Shown: in pieces, positions 52,809-60,821 of the stretch
Numbering within the stretch: the stretch's first letter is position 1
Layout of the letters: every line of letters starts with the position of its first letter
DNA from: an uncultured Eubacterium sp.
GTDB taxonomy: Bacteria > Bacillota > Clostridia > Lachnospirales > Lachnospiraceae
Direction: 5' to 3'
DNA: 61,099 nt
Assembly: GCA_947089855.1 (NCBI GenBank)
Contig: CAMUML010000023.1
Span: 1-61,099, forward strand
The notes under the pieces: model-generated
What the model saw: only the letters and a program-made list of their open reading frames with translations
Database searches by the model: none
Told to the model about the DNA's origin: nothing
Position numbers and translations under genes: made by a program

Positions 52809-54047
52809 ATGAAAATACTGGTTACCGGCGCAAAAGGCTTTGTTGGGAAAAATCTGGTGTCAGCTTTGGAAGGTATCCGGGATGGCAAGGATAAGGTGCA
52901 TCGATTCAATGGGATAGGGCTGGAAAAGACGGAATGTTTGGAAATTATCCCATGCGGCCGGGAATTTACAGATATGCAGATGGAAAATGCCTGCAGGGAT
53001 TGTAGTTTTGTATTTCATTTCGCTGGGGTAAACCGTCCAAATGAACAGCCTGAATTTATGGAAGGCAACTATTGCACAACCAAAAAGCTTTTAGGTTATT
53101 TAAAAAAATACAATCCGAAATGCCCAGTGATGCTGGCATCGTCTATCCAGGCTTCTTTAATTGGGGCATACGAGGGATCCGAATACGGGAAATCGAAACT
53201 GGCGGCTGAAGGGCTCGTATTTTCCTACACAGAGGAAACCGGGGCAGAGGTATATGTATACCGTTTCCCAAATCTGTTCGGAAAATGGTGCAGGCCAAAT
53301 TATAACAGTGTGGTAGCGACTTTTTGTTATAACCTGGCCAGGGGCCTGCCGATCCAGGTCAACGGCTTTGAAACAGAACTGCAGCTAGTTTATATTGACG
53401 ACCTTATCGATGAAATGCGGTGTGCCTTAAATGGAAAGGCACACCGTTGTGGGTACGATGGACTGGTGGCAAAAGCGCAGGATGGTGGCAGGTTTTGCTT
53501 TGTACCTGTGGCTTATAAAAAAACATTAGGTGAAATTGCAGGTTTGTTAGAGCAATTTAAAAAACTGCCACAGACAGCCCAGATGCCGCAGATGCCATGC
53601 CAATCATTTGAAAAAAAGCTATATACAACGTACCTGTCGTATTTACCGCCAGAAAAAATGCGGTTTCCTCTAAATGTCAATACAGATAGCCGCGGAAGTT
53701 TTATAGAGTTGATGCGGACGGCAGGCTGCGGGCAATTTTCTGTGAATATCAGTAAGCCTGGAGTAACCAAAGGGCAGCACTGGCATCATTCCAAATGGGA
53801 ATATTTTGTTGTCGTAGCAGGGCATGGGCTGATTCAAGAACGGCAGGTTGGTGTAGATGGAGCAGGCAATCCATATCCAATATTGGAATTTGAAGTCAGT
53901 GGAGAAAAGATGGAAGTAGTCTATATGCTGCCGGGTTATGTACACAATATTATAAATCTATCGGATTGCGAGGATCTAATCACATTTGTATGGGCAAATG
54001 AGCCTTTTGACCAGGCAGATCCAGATACTTATTCAGAGCTGGTATAA
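52809..54047 (+). CDS. capF: CapF-type bifunctional reductase, island II copy
   Basis: A 412-residue paralogue of the protein at 19578, with an N-terminal SDR domain (VTGAKGFVGKNLVSAL; YGKSKLAAE) and a cupin domain (GVTKGQHWHHSKWEYFVVV). It carries insertions of about 28 residues after the cofactor loop and in the linker. CapG is again missing, so both islands share the same incomplete CapEFG route. Confidence 0.87.
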   Translation: MKILVTGAKGFVGKNLVSALEGIRDGKDKVHRFNGIGLEKTECLEIIPCGREFTDMQMENACRDCSFVFHFAGVNRPNEQPEFMEGNYCTTKKLLGYLKKYNPKCPVMLASSIQASLIGAYEGSEYGKSKLAAEGLVFSYTEETGAEVYVYRFPNLFGKWCRPNYNSVVATFCYNLARGLPIQVNGFETELQLVYIDDLIDEMRCALNGKAHRCGYDGLVAKAQDGGRFCFVPVAYKKTLGEIAGLLEQFKKLPQTAQMPQMPCQSFEKKLYTTYLSYLPPEKMRFPLNVNTDSRGSFIELMRTAGCGQFSVNISKPGVTKGQHWHHSKWEYFVVVAGHGLIQERQVGVDGAGNPYPILEFEVSGEKMEVVYMLPGYVHNIINLSDCEDLITFVWANEPFDQADPDTYSELV

Positions 54048-54071
54048 TGTTAAAATGGATGGGGGTATTTT

Positions 54072-55067
54072 ATGAAGGCAATCATAGTCGGATTGGGATC
54101 TATGGGCAGGAGGCGCGCGCGCCTGCTGCACCAGTTTGACCATACCATTCCAATATTCGGAATTGATATGCAAGAAGCAAGGAGGAAGCAGGCGGAACTG
54201 GAATTAGGCATACAAACGTTTGGTTCTATCAAAGAAGCTTGTATGAAATATGCTCCGGATATAGCTTTTGTTTCTACGCCGCCCCTTTCGCACCCTTCCA
54301 TTATTAGGGAATGCCTGAACCAGCATCTTCATGTATTTACAGAGCTAAATTTATATGATATTGGATATAACGAAAATATGGAGCTGGCAGACAGCAACGG
54401 GCTGGTATTATTCCTTTCCTCTACATTTTTATACCGCAGGGAAATCCAATATATAAAAGATGCCGTAGATAATTGTGGATGCAGGCTTTCTTATACATAC
54501 CATGCAGGGCAATATCTTCCAGACTGGCATCCGTGGGAAAGCTACCAGGATTTTTTTGTAGGAAAAAAAGAGACCAATGGATGCCGGGAATTTATGGCGG
54601 TAGAGTTTCCGTGGTTAACCGATGTATTTGGGCAGGTCAAGGCAGTACATTCCATATGCAGCAGGGACAGCAGTTTGCAAATTGATTTTCCGGATACTTA
54701 TCAGATAATATTTGAACATGAATCTGGACATAAGGGGATGGCCTGTATTGATGTCGTTTCCAGAAAAGCGGTAAGGAGGTTTGAACTATCGGGTGAGCAT
54801 TTGTATTTGACATGGAATGGGACACCAGATAGTTTATTCAGATATAATTTTGAAACAAAGGAAGAGCTTCCCGTTTCCTTATACAGTACGGTTGACCGAA
54901 GGGAAGGATATAGCCCATTTATTATAGAAGATGCCTATACAAGTGAGATTGTGAATTTTCTAAATGTGGTCAAAGGGGAAGAACACCCCAGATATTCTTT
55001 TGAAAAAGATAAAATAGTCCTTTCCATAATAGATAAGATTGAAAAAGTGAGGGAAAAACAAAAATGA
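54072..55067 (+). CDS. Gfo/Idh/MocA-family oxidoreductase 1
   Basis: A 331-residue NAD(P)-dependent oxidoreductase. IVGLGSMGRRRARLL is the cofactor loop and the second domain begins YHAGQYLPDWHPWESYQ. The usual EKP motif of the family is replaced by ELN (FTELNLYD). It is paralogous to the protein at 57088, sharing YLPDWHPWE. The stop overlaps the next ATG. It may oxidise or reduce a sugar hydroxyl before amination by the next enzyme. Substrate unknown. Confidence 0.82.
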   Translation: MKAIIVGLGSMGRRRARLLHQFDHTIPIFGIDMQEARRKQAELELGIQTFGSIKEACMKYAPDIAFVSTPPLSHPSIIRECLNQHLHVFTELNLYDIGYNENMELADSNGLVLFLSSTFLYRREIQYIKDAVDNCGCRLSYTYHAGQYLPDWHPWESYQDFFVGKKETNGCREFMAVEFPWLTDVFGQVKAVHSICSRDSSLQIDFPDTYQIIFEHESGHKGMACIDVVSRKAVRRFELSGEHLYLTWNGTPDSLFRYNFETKEELPVSLYSTVDRREGYSPFIIEDAYTSEIVNFLNVVKGEEHPRYSFEKDKIVLSIIDKIEKVREKQK

Positions 55068-56365
55068 TGCTTAATGAAATTTATGGACAGAAAGCCCACA
55101 GCCTGATTCCTGCCGGGGCACATACATACAGCAGGACAGATGAGGTATTTCCAGAAAATGCACCCCGGGTAATAGAACGTACAAGCGGGGTATATTGCTG
55201 GGATGTTGATGGAAATAAGTTTCTGGATTATGGAATGGCATGTAGGTCTGTTACGGTTGGGTATGGTTATGAAAGGATAGCAGATGCTGCGGTCGCACAA
55301 ATCCGTAACGGAAACACAGCTACAAAGGCGTCCAAGGTAGAAGTAGATGCGGCAGAGGCATTGGTAAACCTTATGCCGTGGGTGGATATGGTTAAGTTTG
55401 CTAAAAATGGTTCCACAGTAACCACGGCTGCGGTAAAACTGGCAAGGGCTTATACGGGGCGCAAATACATTGTCCGGTGCAAGGAGCATTCTTTCTTTTC
55501 CTATGACGACTGGTTCATTGGGGATACGGTGATGGATTGCGGTATCCCGCAGGAAATAAAAAGTTTGACCCTGGATTTTCATTATAACGACCTGGATTCT
55601 GTCAGGCAAATTTTTGAGGACTACAAAGGGCAGGTTGCATGCCTGATTATGGTACCTACGGAATCGGAGGAGCCGAAAAATAATTTCCTTCAGGAAGTTG
55701 GGAAACTTTGTAAGGAGTATGGCGTTGTCTATATCCTCGATGAAATGATTACTGGGTTCCGGTGGGATCTGCAGGGGGCCTGCCAGTATTATGGGGTAGA
55801 ACCAGACCTGGTAACCTATGGAAAAGGGATGGCAAATGGATTTTCGGTAACAGCGTTGGGCGGAAAAAGGGAAATTATGGAATTAGGCGGGCTGTCTCCG
55901 GGAAAAGAAAGGGTGTTCCTTATTTCTACTACGCATGGGGCAGAAATGAGCGGGATGGGGGCTTTTTTGGAGACGATCAAGGTATATCAGGAATTGCAGG
56001 TTACAAGCCATTTGTGGAGTATGGGCAAAAAGCTGTGCTGTGGGCTAATGGATATTGCCAAAGAATATAAGCTGCAGGACTACTTTTATATAACTGGGGC
56101 AGAGTGTTCTCCAAACCTTGTTATTTGTGGACAAGACCAATCCCCATCCTTTCCATATAGGACCGTTTTTCTGCAGGAAATGTTGCGGGAGGGTATTTTA
56201 ATGCCATATATTTCATTGGCTTATGAACATGGGGAGTTCGAAATAGAGATGACTTTGGATGCGGCAAGGAAGGCTATGAAGGTGTATTTGGATTCCTTAA
56301 ATGGAAATGTGGATCAGTTTATTATGGGAAATATCATTCAACCGGTTTTCAGAAAGTACAACTAG
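55064..56365 (+). CDS. Class III (glutamate-1-semialdehyde mutase-like) aminotransferase
   Basis: A 433-residue PLP enzyme of class III. AKNGSTVTTAAVKLARAYTG, ILDEMITGFRWD and LVTYGKGMANGFSVTALGG, with the PLP lysine, are typical. The wording resembles glutamate-1-semialdehyde aminomutase, but the location between an oxidoreductase and CMP-sugar synthase points to a sugar or sugar-side-chain substrate. It is coupled by ATGA overlap to the upstream oxidoreductase. Confidence 0.85.
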   Translation: MMLNEIYGQKAHSLIPAGAHTYSRTDEVFPENAPRVIERTSGVYCWDVDGNKFLDYGMACRSVTVGYGYERIADAAVAQIRNGNTATKASKVEVDAAEALVNLMPWVDMVKFAKNGSTVTTAAVKLARAYTGRKYIVRCKEHSFFSYDDWFIGDTVMDCGIPQEIKSLTLDFHYNDLDSVRQIFEDYKGQVACLIMVPTESEEPKNNFLQEVGKLCKEYGVVYILDEMITGFRWDLQGACQYYGVEPDLVTYGKGMANGFSVTALGGKREIMELGGLSPGKERVFLISTTHGAEMSGMGAFLETIKVYQELQVTSHLWSMGKKLCCGLMDIAKEYKLQDYFYITGAECSPNLVICGQDQSPSFPYRTVFLQEMLREGILMPYISLAYEHGEFEIEMTLDAARKAMKVYLDSLNGNVDQFIMGNIIQPVFRKYN

Positions 56366-56377
56366 AGGGGGATTTGA

Positions 56378-57091
56378 ATGTACAAAGGAAAAAAGATACT
56401 TGCAGTTGTAACCGCAAGGGGCGGTTCTAAAGGGTTGCCTGGTAAAAATATTATGCTGTTAAAAGGAAAACCGCTGATTGGATATACCATTGACCAAATT
56501 AAGGCAAGTAAATATTTGGATCAGACTTTTATATCGACTGACAGTAAAGAGATTGCTTTGGTTTGTGAAAGGTGCGGGATTGCGGTACCTCAGTTGCGCC
56601 CAGATGAACTGGCACAGGATACGTCTTCTTCGTCAGATGTCATTTCTTATACGGTAGATTTGCTGGAAAAGCAAGGCCAGCGGTACGATTATCTGATCCT
56701 TTTAGAGCCTACTTCACCGCTGAGAAAAAATGGCGATATAGACCGGATGATAGAAATCGCAGTGGAACATCCGCAGGCAGACGGTGTGGTATCGCTTGGC
56801 AAAGTACATATGGAACATCCTTCGATTCTAAAAAAGCTAGATTCTAATGGTTATATCATACCATATATCGATAATGGAAAACACCTTTATCAAAGGCAGC
56901 AGGAAGATGCTGTATATTTTCCTTATGGTGTGGGTTATCTGTTAAAAATAGAAGCATTTAAAAAGGCACGTGCCATATATATGGACGGTATGATGCCATA
57001 TTTTATTGAACGGTGGCAAAATTATGAAGTAGATGATATTTATGATTTTCAATGTGTGGAAGCCGTAATGGATATGGAGATGGGAAAATGA
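56378..57091 (+). CDS. legF: CMP-nonulosonate cytidylyltransferase, NeuA/LegF-like
   Basis: A 237-residue CMP-sugar synthase. AVVTARGGSKGLPGKNIMLL, ISTDSKEIALVCERCG, DTSSSSDVISYTVDLL and LLEPTSPLRKNGDIDRMI are NeuA-family motifs. It activates the nonulosonic acid as CMP-sugar. The assignment to legionaminate rests on the pathway neighbours. The TGA overlaps the next ATG. Confidence 0.9.
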   Translation: MYKGKKILAVVTARGGSKGLPGKNIMLLKGKPLIGYTIDQIKASKYLDQTFISTDSKEIALVCERCGIAVPQLRPDELAQDTSSSSDVISYTVDLLEKQGQRYDYLILLEPTSPLRKNGDIDRMIEIAVEHPQADGVVSLGKVHMEHPSILKKLDSNGYIIPYIDNGKHLYQRQQEDAVYFPYGVGYLLKIEAFKKARAIYMDGMMPYFIERWQNYEVDDIYDFQCVEAVMDMEMGK

Positions 57092-58086
57092 ACGGATATT
57101 ATGTAATTGGGTTAGGGTCTATGGGGAAAAGGCGGATCCGGTGCCTGATGGCCCTTGGCGTAAAGCCAGAAAAACTATGGGGGATCGATATAAGAAAAGA
57201 CCGCTGTAGGGAAGCCAAGGAAAAATATGGGATCAATATTGCCATAGATGAGTCAGAAGTGGATTTTAAAAATATTAATGGGGTGATTGTATCACTCCCT
57301 CCAAACCAGCATTTGGTGGGTGTGGAAGCTGCTGTCCGCCATCAGAAACCTGTTTTTATTGAGGCTAGTGTAGTCAGGGAAGAAGTTGAGGCGATTAAGC
57401 GCAAGAGCGGAACTATTTTTGCCGCACCGTCTTGTACCTTTATATTCCATCCAATAATCAAAGAAGTAAAAAGGATTGTTGCCTCTGGCGAATTTGGCAA
57501 AGTATGCAATTTTTCCTACCATAGTGGGCAATATTTACCAGACTGGCATCCTTGGGAGGATGTCAATGATTTTTATGTCAGCAACCGGCTGACTGGAGGT
57601 GCAAGGGAAATTGTACCATATGAACTGACATGGATTACAGATATATTCGGGTTTCCGCAAGATGCCAGGGGGTACTTTAGAAAAACGGGGGAAATTGGCT
57701 GTAATATAGAAGACAGCTATGCATGCAGTTTATGTTATGGCGATATGCTGGGAAGTCTGTTGGTTGATGTAGTAAGCAGATACCCATCAAGGAACCTGAT
57801 TATTAATTTCCAGGAAGGGCAAATACAGTGGAAATGGGATAAGGGGCAATTGGACGTATATAACGCGAAAACAGGGGAAATGAGTTTTATCAAACAAAAC
57901 AAGCCATTACATGAAGAAGGGTACAGTGCAATGATTGATGAACAGATGTATATTGATGAAATTGCTGCTTTTTTGAAAGGTATCCAGGATCCGGCTGCTT
58001 ATCCAAATACGCTGGATAAGGATTGGAAGGTCCTTCAACTGCTGCATAAAATTGAAAATTCCGATGGCGGATTTACCAGGGGTTGA
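57088..58086 (+). CDS. Gfo/Idh/MocA-family oxidoreductase 2
   Basis: A 332-residue paralogue of the protein at 54072: VIGLGSMGKRRIRCLM, YHSGQYLPDWHPWEDVNDF and GGAREIVPYELTWITDIFG. The EKP position reads EAS (FIEASVVRE), so both copies deviate from the family. ATG 57088 overlaps the NeuA stop. Having two related oxidoreductases around the cytidylyltransferase suggests tailoring of the nonulosonic acid or a separate side-chain sugar. Confidence 0.82.
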   Translation: MNGYYVIGLGSMGKRRIRCLMALGVKPEKLWGIDIRKDRCREAKEKYGINIAIDESEVDFKNINGVIVSLPPNQHLVGVEAAVRHQKPVFIEASVVREEVEAIKRKSGTIFAAPSCTFIFHPIIKEVKRIVASGEFGKVCNFSYHSGQYLPDWHPWEDVNDFYVSNRLTGGAREIVPYELTWITDIFGFPQDARGYFRKTGEIGCNIEDSYACSLCYGDMLGSLLVDVVSRYPSRNLIINFQEGQIQWKWDKGQLDVYNAKTGEMSFIKQNKPLHEEGYSAMIDEQMYIDEIAAFLKGIQDPAAYPNTLDKDWKVLQLLHKIENSDGGFTRG

Positions 58087-58092
58087 CAGGCG

Positions 58093-58650
58093 ATGTTTGA
58101 AGTTTTAGGAAAGAATATAAAACTGCAGGAATTTGTAGAAAACGATGCAGATTTTGAAATTTATTATCATTGGATCAGGGATTACGAAACGATACGTTTT
58201 ATTGGGCGGAGGGAATACCTTCTTTCTGTGGATAAAGATGATATTAGGGAATATATCCGCCGGTTAAACAAAAGCCCTAAGGATTGCTTTTTTAAGGCCA
58301 TTTATAATGAAAAATTTATTGGAACACTAAAAATCGGCCATATAAATTGGGAAACACAGACTGCTGATATGGGGATTATGATCGGTGCTGAAAATATGAG
58401 GGGAAAAGGGCTTTCTTACGGAATAATGGCTGTTGGAGTAGCATATGCCTTTGAAAAACTTGGGTTAAGGAAATTAACAGGGGGATGTGCGCAGCAAAAC
58501 GGCCCGATGCAGAAATGTTTTGAAAAATGCGGTTTTTTAAAGGAAGGATGCGAAAGGCAGTCCCTTTATATAGAAGGGCAGTATCAAGACCATATCTGGT
58601 ATGGAATTTTAAGAGAAGAATATGAAAGGGGACAACATGCAGGTTTGTAA
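58093..58650 (+). CDS. GNAT-family N-acetyltransferase
   Basis: A 185-residue acetyl-CoA-dependent transferase of the RimJ/PseH-like kind. MGIMIGAENMRGKGLSYGI provides the CoA-binding loop and KLTGGCAQQNGPMQKCFEKC is the typical end (AxNxxMxxxxEKxGF pattern). In this context it could N-acylate the 4-amino group, doing the LegH step, or modify another amino sugar. Its end overlaps the next gene's start region. Confidence 0.83.
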   Translation: MFEVLGKNIKLQEFVENDADFEIYYHWIRDYETIRFIGRREYLLSVDKDDIREYIRRLNKSPKDCFFKAIYNEKFIGTLKIGHINWETQTADMGIMIGAENMRGKGLSYGIMAVGVAYAFEKLGLRKLTGGCAQQNGPMQKCFEKCGFLKEGCERQSLYIEGQYQDHIWYGILREEYERGQHAGL

Positions 58651-59737
58651 GCGATGCCTTATGGTTGAGACCCGTCCAAGGCTAAAATATACAGAGGATG
58701 GGCTTTGTATGGCTTGTGAATGGGATGATATAAAAAGGGATGAAATTGATTGGGAAAGCCGTCAGAAGGAACTGCGGGATTTGTGTGATTCGATCCGTGG
58801 CAAGAACCAATGGGATTGCATTGTACCGGTTTCAGGGGGCAAGGATTCTACTTATGTGGCAGATAAGATGAAAAATGAATACGGGCTGAATGTCCTTACC
58901 GTTACCATTACGCCGCCGCTTGAAACAGAAATTATCCAGCAAAATTTAACCCGTTTTTTGGAGAAAGGGTTTTGTAATATTAAGGTGACGCCAAATCCGG
59001 AAATTACCCGGGCGATTAATAAAAAGTGCTTTATTGAACAGGGGCGGCCGTTAAACGGCTGGACATCCTGTGTTAATACGGTGATGTTCCGGTTTGCCAC
59101 TTATTACCATATTCCATTGGTCATGTTTGGCGAAGAAGGGGAAACGGAATATGGCGGGACAGCGGAATTAAGGTATGTCCCATATTACGATATGGATTTT
59201 GCCATTAAAGTTTATACAGAAGGGAATGATCCAAGCAAATACCTTACAATGTATCCGGAAGGGGATTTAAGATGGTGGCTGTATCCAAGCAAAGAGGATA
59301 TGAAAAAAGCAGATTTTAAAGTAGGGCACTGGTCTTATTTTGAAAACTGGGATCCATATGACCACTATGTCTTTGCAGAGAAATATTATGGGATGCAAAA
59401 GAATGCCGAACGCAATATTGGGACATATTCTGACTTTGGCCAGATAGATACGCCTATGTATATCCTGCATACTTATATGATGTATTTAAAATTTGGTTTC
59501 GGCCGGTGCCTCCAGGATGCTTGTATTGATATACGCCGGGGCAGGTTAACAAGAAAAGAAGCCATTGATAGGGTAAACCGGTACGACGGGGAACCAATTG
59601 ATGCATATATTCCAGTGTTTCTTGATTATTTCCAGATGGATAGAAAAGAATTTGACCAGGTATTAAAAAAGCACACAAATAAGGAGCTGTTTGAATGGAA
59701 GGATGGGGTACTGGTAAAAAAATTTTCTATAAAGTAG
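58637..59737 (+). CDS. PP-loop N-acetyl-sugar amidotransferase, WbpG/PseA/LegA-like
   Basis: A 366-residue ATP-pyrophosphatase-fold amidotransferase. The N-terminus has zinc-binding cysteines (VCKRCLM and LCMACEW). The PP-loop is VPVSGGKDSTYVADKM near residue 61. Family members convert an N-acetyl group to an acetamidino group on nonulosonic acids or hexuronic acids, using ammonia from a glutaminase. No HisH/HisF-type partner is present here; the nitrilase-like gene directly downstream may substitute. ATG 58637 follows AAAGGGG. Confidence 0.88.
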   Translation: MQVCKRCLMVETRPRLKYTEDGLCMACEWDDIKRDEIDWESRQKELRDLCDSIRGKNQWDCIVPVSGGKDSTYVADKMKNEYGLNVLTVTITPPLETEIIQQNLTRFLEKGFCNIKVTPNPEITRAINKKCFIEQGRPLNGWTSCVNTVMFRFATYYHIPLVMFGEEGETEYGGTAELRYVPYYDMDFAIKVYTEGNDPSKYLTMYPEGDLRWWLYPSKEDMKKADFKVGHWSYFENWDPYDHYVFAEKYYGMQKNAERNIGTYSDFGQIDTPMYILHTYMMYLKFGFGRCLQDACIDIRRGRLTRKEAIDRVNRYDGEPIDAYIPVFLDYFQMDRKEFDQVLKKHTNKELFEWKDGVLVKKFSIK

Positions 59738-59798
59738 GATGCAGGGAGTCAAAGGGCTGCCGTTCCTAACGGTGAAAAGAAATGGAAGGTTTCAGAAA

Positions 59799-60599
59799 AT
59801 GGATGCTGCAAAAACACTTCGGATCAGCCTTATCCAGCCGCATATCAAGTGGGAAGACAAGGCTTATAATATAGAACTTGCACAAAGGGCAGTTGACAAG
59901 CAGCGCAAAGCAGGGATGGAATTGGTTTTATTTCCAGAAATGAGTTTTACTGGTTTTTCAATGAATACGGCTGTTACAGGGGAAAATAGCCAATGGACAG
60001 TTCAAACGATGTCAGAAGTTGCAAAGAAAAACCAATTAGGTATTGGATTTGGCTGGGTACGTAAACTAGGGGATAAATGTGAAAATGTCTATTCTATGGT
60101 AGATAAAAAAGGCAGGCTTGTCACAGAATATGTAAAAATACACCCGTTTTCCTTTGCCGGTGAAAACGAGAAATTTATAGGCGGGGCAAACCTTGTTACC
60201 TTTGAAATGAAAGGGATTTGGTTTACGGTATTCCTATGCTATGACCTGCGTTTTCCAGAACTGTTCCGGCTGGCTTGCCCGGATGTGTCTGCTGTAATCC
60301 TTCCGGCATGTTGGCCTGCAAAAAGGGCCGAACACTGGAAAACATTGCTTCGGGCAAGGGCAATTGAAAATCAGGTATATATTTTTGCGGTCAATTGCCA
60401 AGGGGAAATAAATGGGCAGTATTATTCGGGTGACAGCTGTGTGGTCAATCCGGATGGGCAGGTATTCAATATGCTTTCTAATACTGACGGGGCGATCCAT
60501 TATGATTTGATAGATGATGTCCATAAGTTCCGTTCCGTTTTTCCTGCTTTGGACGATCGGAGGCTTCCATGTTGCCCTGGATGCCTTGTTAGTAAATAA
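59799..60599 (+). CDS. Carbon-nitrogen hydrolase (nitrilase/omega-amidase family)
   Basis: A 266-residue nitrilase-superfamily enzyme. The Glu-Lys-Cys triad is visible: LVLFPEMSFTG, TEYVKIHPFSF and VFLCYDLRFPELFR. CRARAIENQVYIFAVN-type wording (RARAIENQVYIFAVNCQG) is also family typical. ATG 59799 follows GGAAGG; an ATG at 59739 would start one base after the previous stop but lacks a ribosome site. The same fold provides the glutaminase domain of NAD synthetase, feeding a PP-loop synthetase, and here it lies next to a PP-loop sugar amidotransferase. Omega-amidase activity is an alternative. Confidence 0.85.
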   Translation: MDAAKTLRISLIQPHIKWEDKAYNIELAQRAVDKQRKAGMELVLFPEMSFTGFSMNTAVTGENSQWTVQTMSEVAKKNQLGIGFGWVRKLGDKCENVYSMVDKKGRLVTEYVKIHPFSFAGENEKFIGGANLVTFEMKGIWFTVFLCYDLRFPELFRLACPDVSAVILPACWPAKRAEHWKTLLRARAIENQVYIFAVNCQGEINGQYYSGDSCVVNPDGQVFNMLSNTDGAIHYDLIDDVHKFRSVFPALDDRRLPCCPGCLVSK

Positions 60600-60620
60600 G
60601 CTGGAAATACAGTAACAGTT

Positions 60621-60754
60621 GTACCGCATTGTATGAATTCCGGCACAATGGATACCTGTAAATACTAGGGAAAGGAAACAGGCAGTGTAGTGGGTGGCAT
60701 TGCTGTTAAAATTTGCAGGGTGCCCATTGTGCAGGAATTGATGCAATGCGGTAC
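60621..60754. repeat. Long imperfect inverted repeat (MITE-like)
   Basis: The left arm 60621-60664 (starting GTACCGCATTG) and right arm 60711-60754 (ending CAATGCGGTAC) are complementary over about 44 bases with a handful of mismatches, and the centre can pair further (AACAGGCAGTG with CATTGCTGTT). It lies between the hydrolase and the NeuD-like gene. The size and shape fit a miniature transposable element or a large hairpin that processes the operon mRNA. Confidence 0.65.
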
Positions 60755-60821
60755 GAAATAGATATGTTAATGAAATATTAAATTAAAAATAAATTTTTGC
60801 GATAAAAGGTAAATAAAAGTA

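Noticed and set aside
55064-56365. Haem biosynthesis gene hemL
   Set aside because: Although similar to glutamate-1-semialdehyde aminomutase, it is coupled to sugar oxidoreductase and CMP-sugar genes, and no other haem genes are near.
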